Shown here piece by piece: positions 60,890 to 64,000 of a DNA stretch of 64,000 bases. The stretch is from contig CM032813.1 of NCBI GenBank assembly GCA_019155185.1, forward strand, positions 13,931,561-13,995,560. The letters are read 5' to 3'. The position numbers and the translations under genes were made by a program. The stretch's first letter is position 1. The number at the start of each line of letters is the position of its first letter. The notes under the pieces were generated by a model. It made no database searches. It saw only the letters and a list, made by a program, of their open reading frames with translations, and was not told the DNA's origin. The stretch comes from Beaufortia kweichowensis. Lineage: Eukaryota; Chordata; Actinopteri; Cypriniformes; Gastromyzontidae.

Positions 60890-61110
60890 CCTGATCGATG
60901 GGTATTGCGCAGCCGCAGACGGATGATGATGCCCCGCAGACGGGCATGCGCGATCGCTTTTATGTTCCCATTTGGATTTAATAAATGGATAAAACTGCCT
61001 GCGGTTTATTGGGCTGTCTGAAATATTTATTAGTCCAGTTATTTATAGCTTTAATTAGATTTTTCTTAACACCCTGTGGTCTCACATCTTAATCAATAGT
61101 TATAAGATGT
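60890..61110. promoter_or_regulatory. candidate conserved enhancer in gnai2 intron 1
   Basis: Complex, non-repetitive sequence with a RUNX-like TGCGGTTT (61,000-61,007), a perfect MEF2-type TTATTTATAG (61,039-61,048), a TTTAATTAG homeodomain site just after, and a CpG-rich head containing GCATGCGCGATCGC. Motif-based inference only. Confidence 0.25.
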
Positions 61111-61693
61111 ATCGTTCTAAACATGAGTAAGAAGGAAGTTGTGTCACATGTTTGTTCGATGGCTTTACACTATACTGCACACAATCGTAATACTTGAATC
61201 AACACGCACACAAACACATACACAGTCTCTCGGTTGCTTTTGAAGCAGAGCATACAATGCAAAACTGTGAAAGACAGAGAGATGATATGTGATCGATCAA
61301 GAAGGCCTTTCTGGAAACCACATTAACGTGCACCTTAATCACATCAACCAGTTTACAGAATCTCTCAGACGTGTATAAGTGGGCGTTACATGTTGGGAAA
61401 TGCACAAAAAAGCCACTTCCTCGTCCGGCTCCTGAAATGCCAAAGAATCACATGATCATTGTCCCAAACTGTTCTTACAGTTTCCATCCACAGAAGGACT
61501 TTTACGCCAGTTCTAGAGCCATGTTGATCTCTACAGTCCATATGGAGCTACAAATGGTCTGTGTGTGTGTGTGTGTGTGTTTAGGGGGTGAAAAGTAAAG
61601 CACAAAGAGGCCAGTGTGCATGAGGCTCTGGTTGTGTGGTCAGCAATGACTGTTTACCATCATTTAGGTCACAACAATTACAGCTGAACCAGC

Positions 61694-61910
<217 letters not shown>

Positions 61911-62555
61911 TATAAGAAAGCTCACATAGGCAAGACAGACATTAAACAAAAGTTATTCAGCTTGTGTCAGATTATAAAAGATCTTTATATCGAGCTGCTT
62001 TCATAACATTTCTTTCAAATGGCCATCGGGCTACTGTATAATTTAGAGCGCTTCTGTCTTTGTTCCTAGCCTCCAGTCGGTCTTGGCTAGCTTGCATTGC
62101 TCCCACCAGCCTGATCTGGTATCGCCGGCGTTCAGATGGTGCATTAAAGTTTAAATATTCCAATAGTTTTACACTGATTGGTTTTCTGGACATTTGCTGT
62201 CATAACACCCGGCAGGATGTTCATTGTACGGACACAAAACCACTGAGACATTTTGTTAAATATCTTCTTTTGCGTTCTACAGAGTCGTATACAGTACAGG
62301 TTATTCAAAAATTAACAACAATTCTAATGATGACATCCTTTTTAAATCTCATTTAAATCATTGCCTTCAGTCCTTAAGCCCCTTCCAAACGTATATACGT
62401 TAACCCTTTACGATGAGACTGTGTAAGTTGTGTGTTTCTGTATCCTGTCATAGTTAATGTTACAATGTGGGTGGGGAGGAAGGTGGTCCAAACTCAAGGG
62501 AATAGGAGAACAAAGCGTCTGTGCACAAGCATTTCCTCTAAAAATCCTAAGGATG

Positions 62556-62718
<163 letters not shown>

Positions 62719-64000
62719 AAGGTAAGAACTGTCAAGTCCAAACAACACAGATAAATAATAAATGTACCACAAAGTACAAACCTTATAAAAACAGACTTCG
62801 GAGAATGCACTAAGAGTAGTAAATAAGACCTCATCACCCGTCATGAGTTAAGGGTGTGAAACGAGACCTCACGCAAACTTCACAACTCAGACAGAAGAGG
62901 GAGGGACAGCCATGCAAATCAAGTCTAAGAGGCGTGACTAATGTGTGTGATGCAGGACAGCAGGAAGCACTTCTGACCAAAGAATTCAGAAGCATGACGG
63001 TTATTCTCATGACCTGTTAACATGTGCCAAAATGCCCTTGACAATCAATAAAAACAACAATGAGGTGAAAGATTAAAAAGAGGAAACAAATATTCAGTTT
63101 TCAGCTCTCGTCAGCATTATTCCACTGGTGCCACACGTGTATCTTCTGCCGGCCCGTGAGATCTTTCATTAGAGACCACAGTGTTGTTTAATGACTGTAA
63201 GAAGTCCACTGAGAGACGTGTTGATGCAAATAAAGCTCTTGGTTAGAAGGTGCGCGCTAGGTAATATCTATTAAACACCTGCCTTTTGGCCCTAGTGAAT
63301 AACAGTGTGTTTGTGTGTGGTAGGACGCAGCATGACACTTGTCTCATTAATCTAGACAAACAGCAGAAGGACACAGAAGTGTGTGTGTTTTAAAGAAAGC
63401 AAGCATCAGCCTCGAGGCCGTGAAGTCTCCTGGCAGACAGCAGATCTCCCCTGAGCTCTTCAGCTCCCCTAACTCATCTAAAGAAATCCTTGTATACAAC
63501 TAGACAAAAAACACATCAGCCGCATCTGCTATTAAAAAAGAAAGGCTCAGAAACACTTCGAGTAAACTGGCTTTTTGTTACTTCAAATGTCAACGTTGCA
63601 CTTGCTTTTAACAAGATGTTTGCACTTTTTGTAAATGCGACTGTAAATGATGACACAAAATCAGCACAGTTTTCAATCAATGCACATAAAAAGTCAGACT
63701 TTATCAGCACTAAAGTAAGAACAGTAGAGAAAGCCAATTTCTACAACTGAATATGTAGATTAGAGATTGTATTTTTAATGAAATTAATCTTATTTCCAGT
63801 GATCTGACAGTGAGCAGGACGTAAATGTGTGTGCACTTTTATTCAAGAGAACGGGATGTGCGCGTCTGACATTTTAAGCACATAAAAATCAATCGTTCGT
63901 GTGAACCCCTCTTCGGGGTGACGGTTTCCTCCGTCTGAGAACGTGCTGACGCGCAGATTGAAGTGGTCTGCTTTCATTCACTGCACAAACAGGAAAATCC

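Noticed and set aside
61972..62193. Minus-strand 73-codon frame rich in charged residues (LLEYLNFNAPSERRRYQ)
   Set aside because: Lies in the probable gnai2 intron 1 with no recognised domain; it may be conserved non-coding DNA instead.

Overview
The window is vertebrate nuclear DNA, almost certainly from a cyprinid-type teleost. The genes are split by GT-AG introns. The intergenic DNA is AT-rich and dense in long (GA)n and (CA)n microsatellites. It also carries several short inverted-repeat elements that I recognise from carp and zebrafish relatives, for example the element whose ends read AGTTCACCCAAAAAT. There is nothing bacterial or viral.

Five protein-coding genes can be built exon by exon from the sequence. 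On the left, mst1r (minus strand, first coding exon only, running off the left edge) is followed by mon1a (minus, complete, 5 coding exons). Head-to-head with mon1a lies traip (plus, complete, 15 coding exons plus an upstream non-coding exon). A gene desert of about 29.5 kb follows (12.4-41.9 kb), with repeats and patches that look like conserved regulatory DNA. On the right come inka1 (minus, 3 exons, start codon split from the rest of the protein) and gnai2 (minus, coding exons 2-8; exon 1 was not found and probably lies beyond the right edge).

The set mst1r, mon1a, traip, inka1, gnai2 is the fish counterpart of part of human 3p21.31, so this is an old linkage block. The genes do not form a pathway. 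They are a receptor tyrosine kinase, a Rab7 exchange-factor subunit, a replication-linked E3 ubiquitin ligase, a PAK4 inhibitor and an inhibitory G-protein alpha subunit.

I found no undescribed system that I can defend. The observations most worth checking are a deleted hAT transposon that still carries the start of its transposase 47 bp from a gnai2 exon, an unclassified dispersed repeat with five copies, a 25-bp perfect hairpin, a promoter-like cluster of E-boxes, CRE and CCAAT boxes with no gene attached, and several candidate conserved elements flanking inka1 and inside gnai2.
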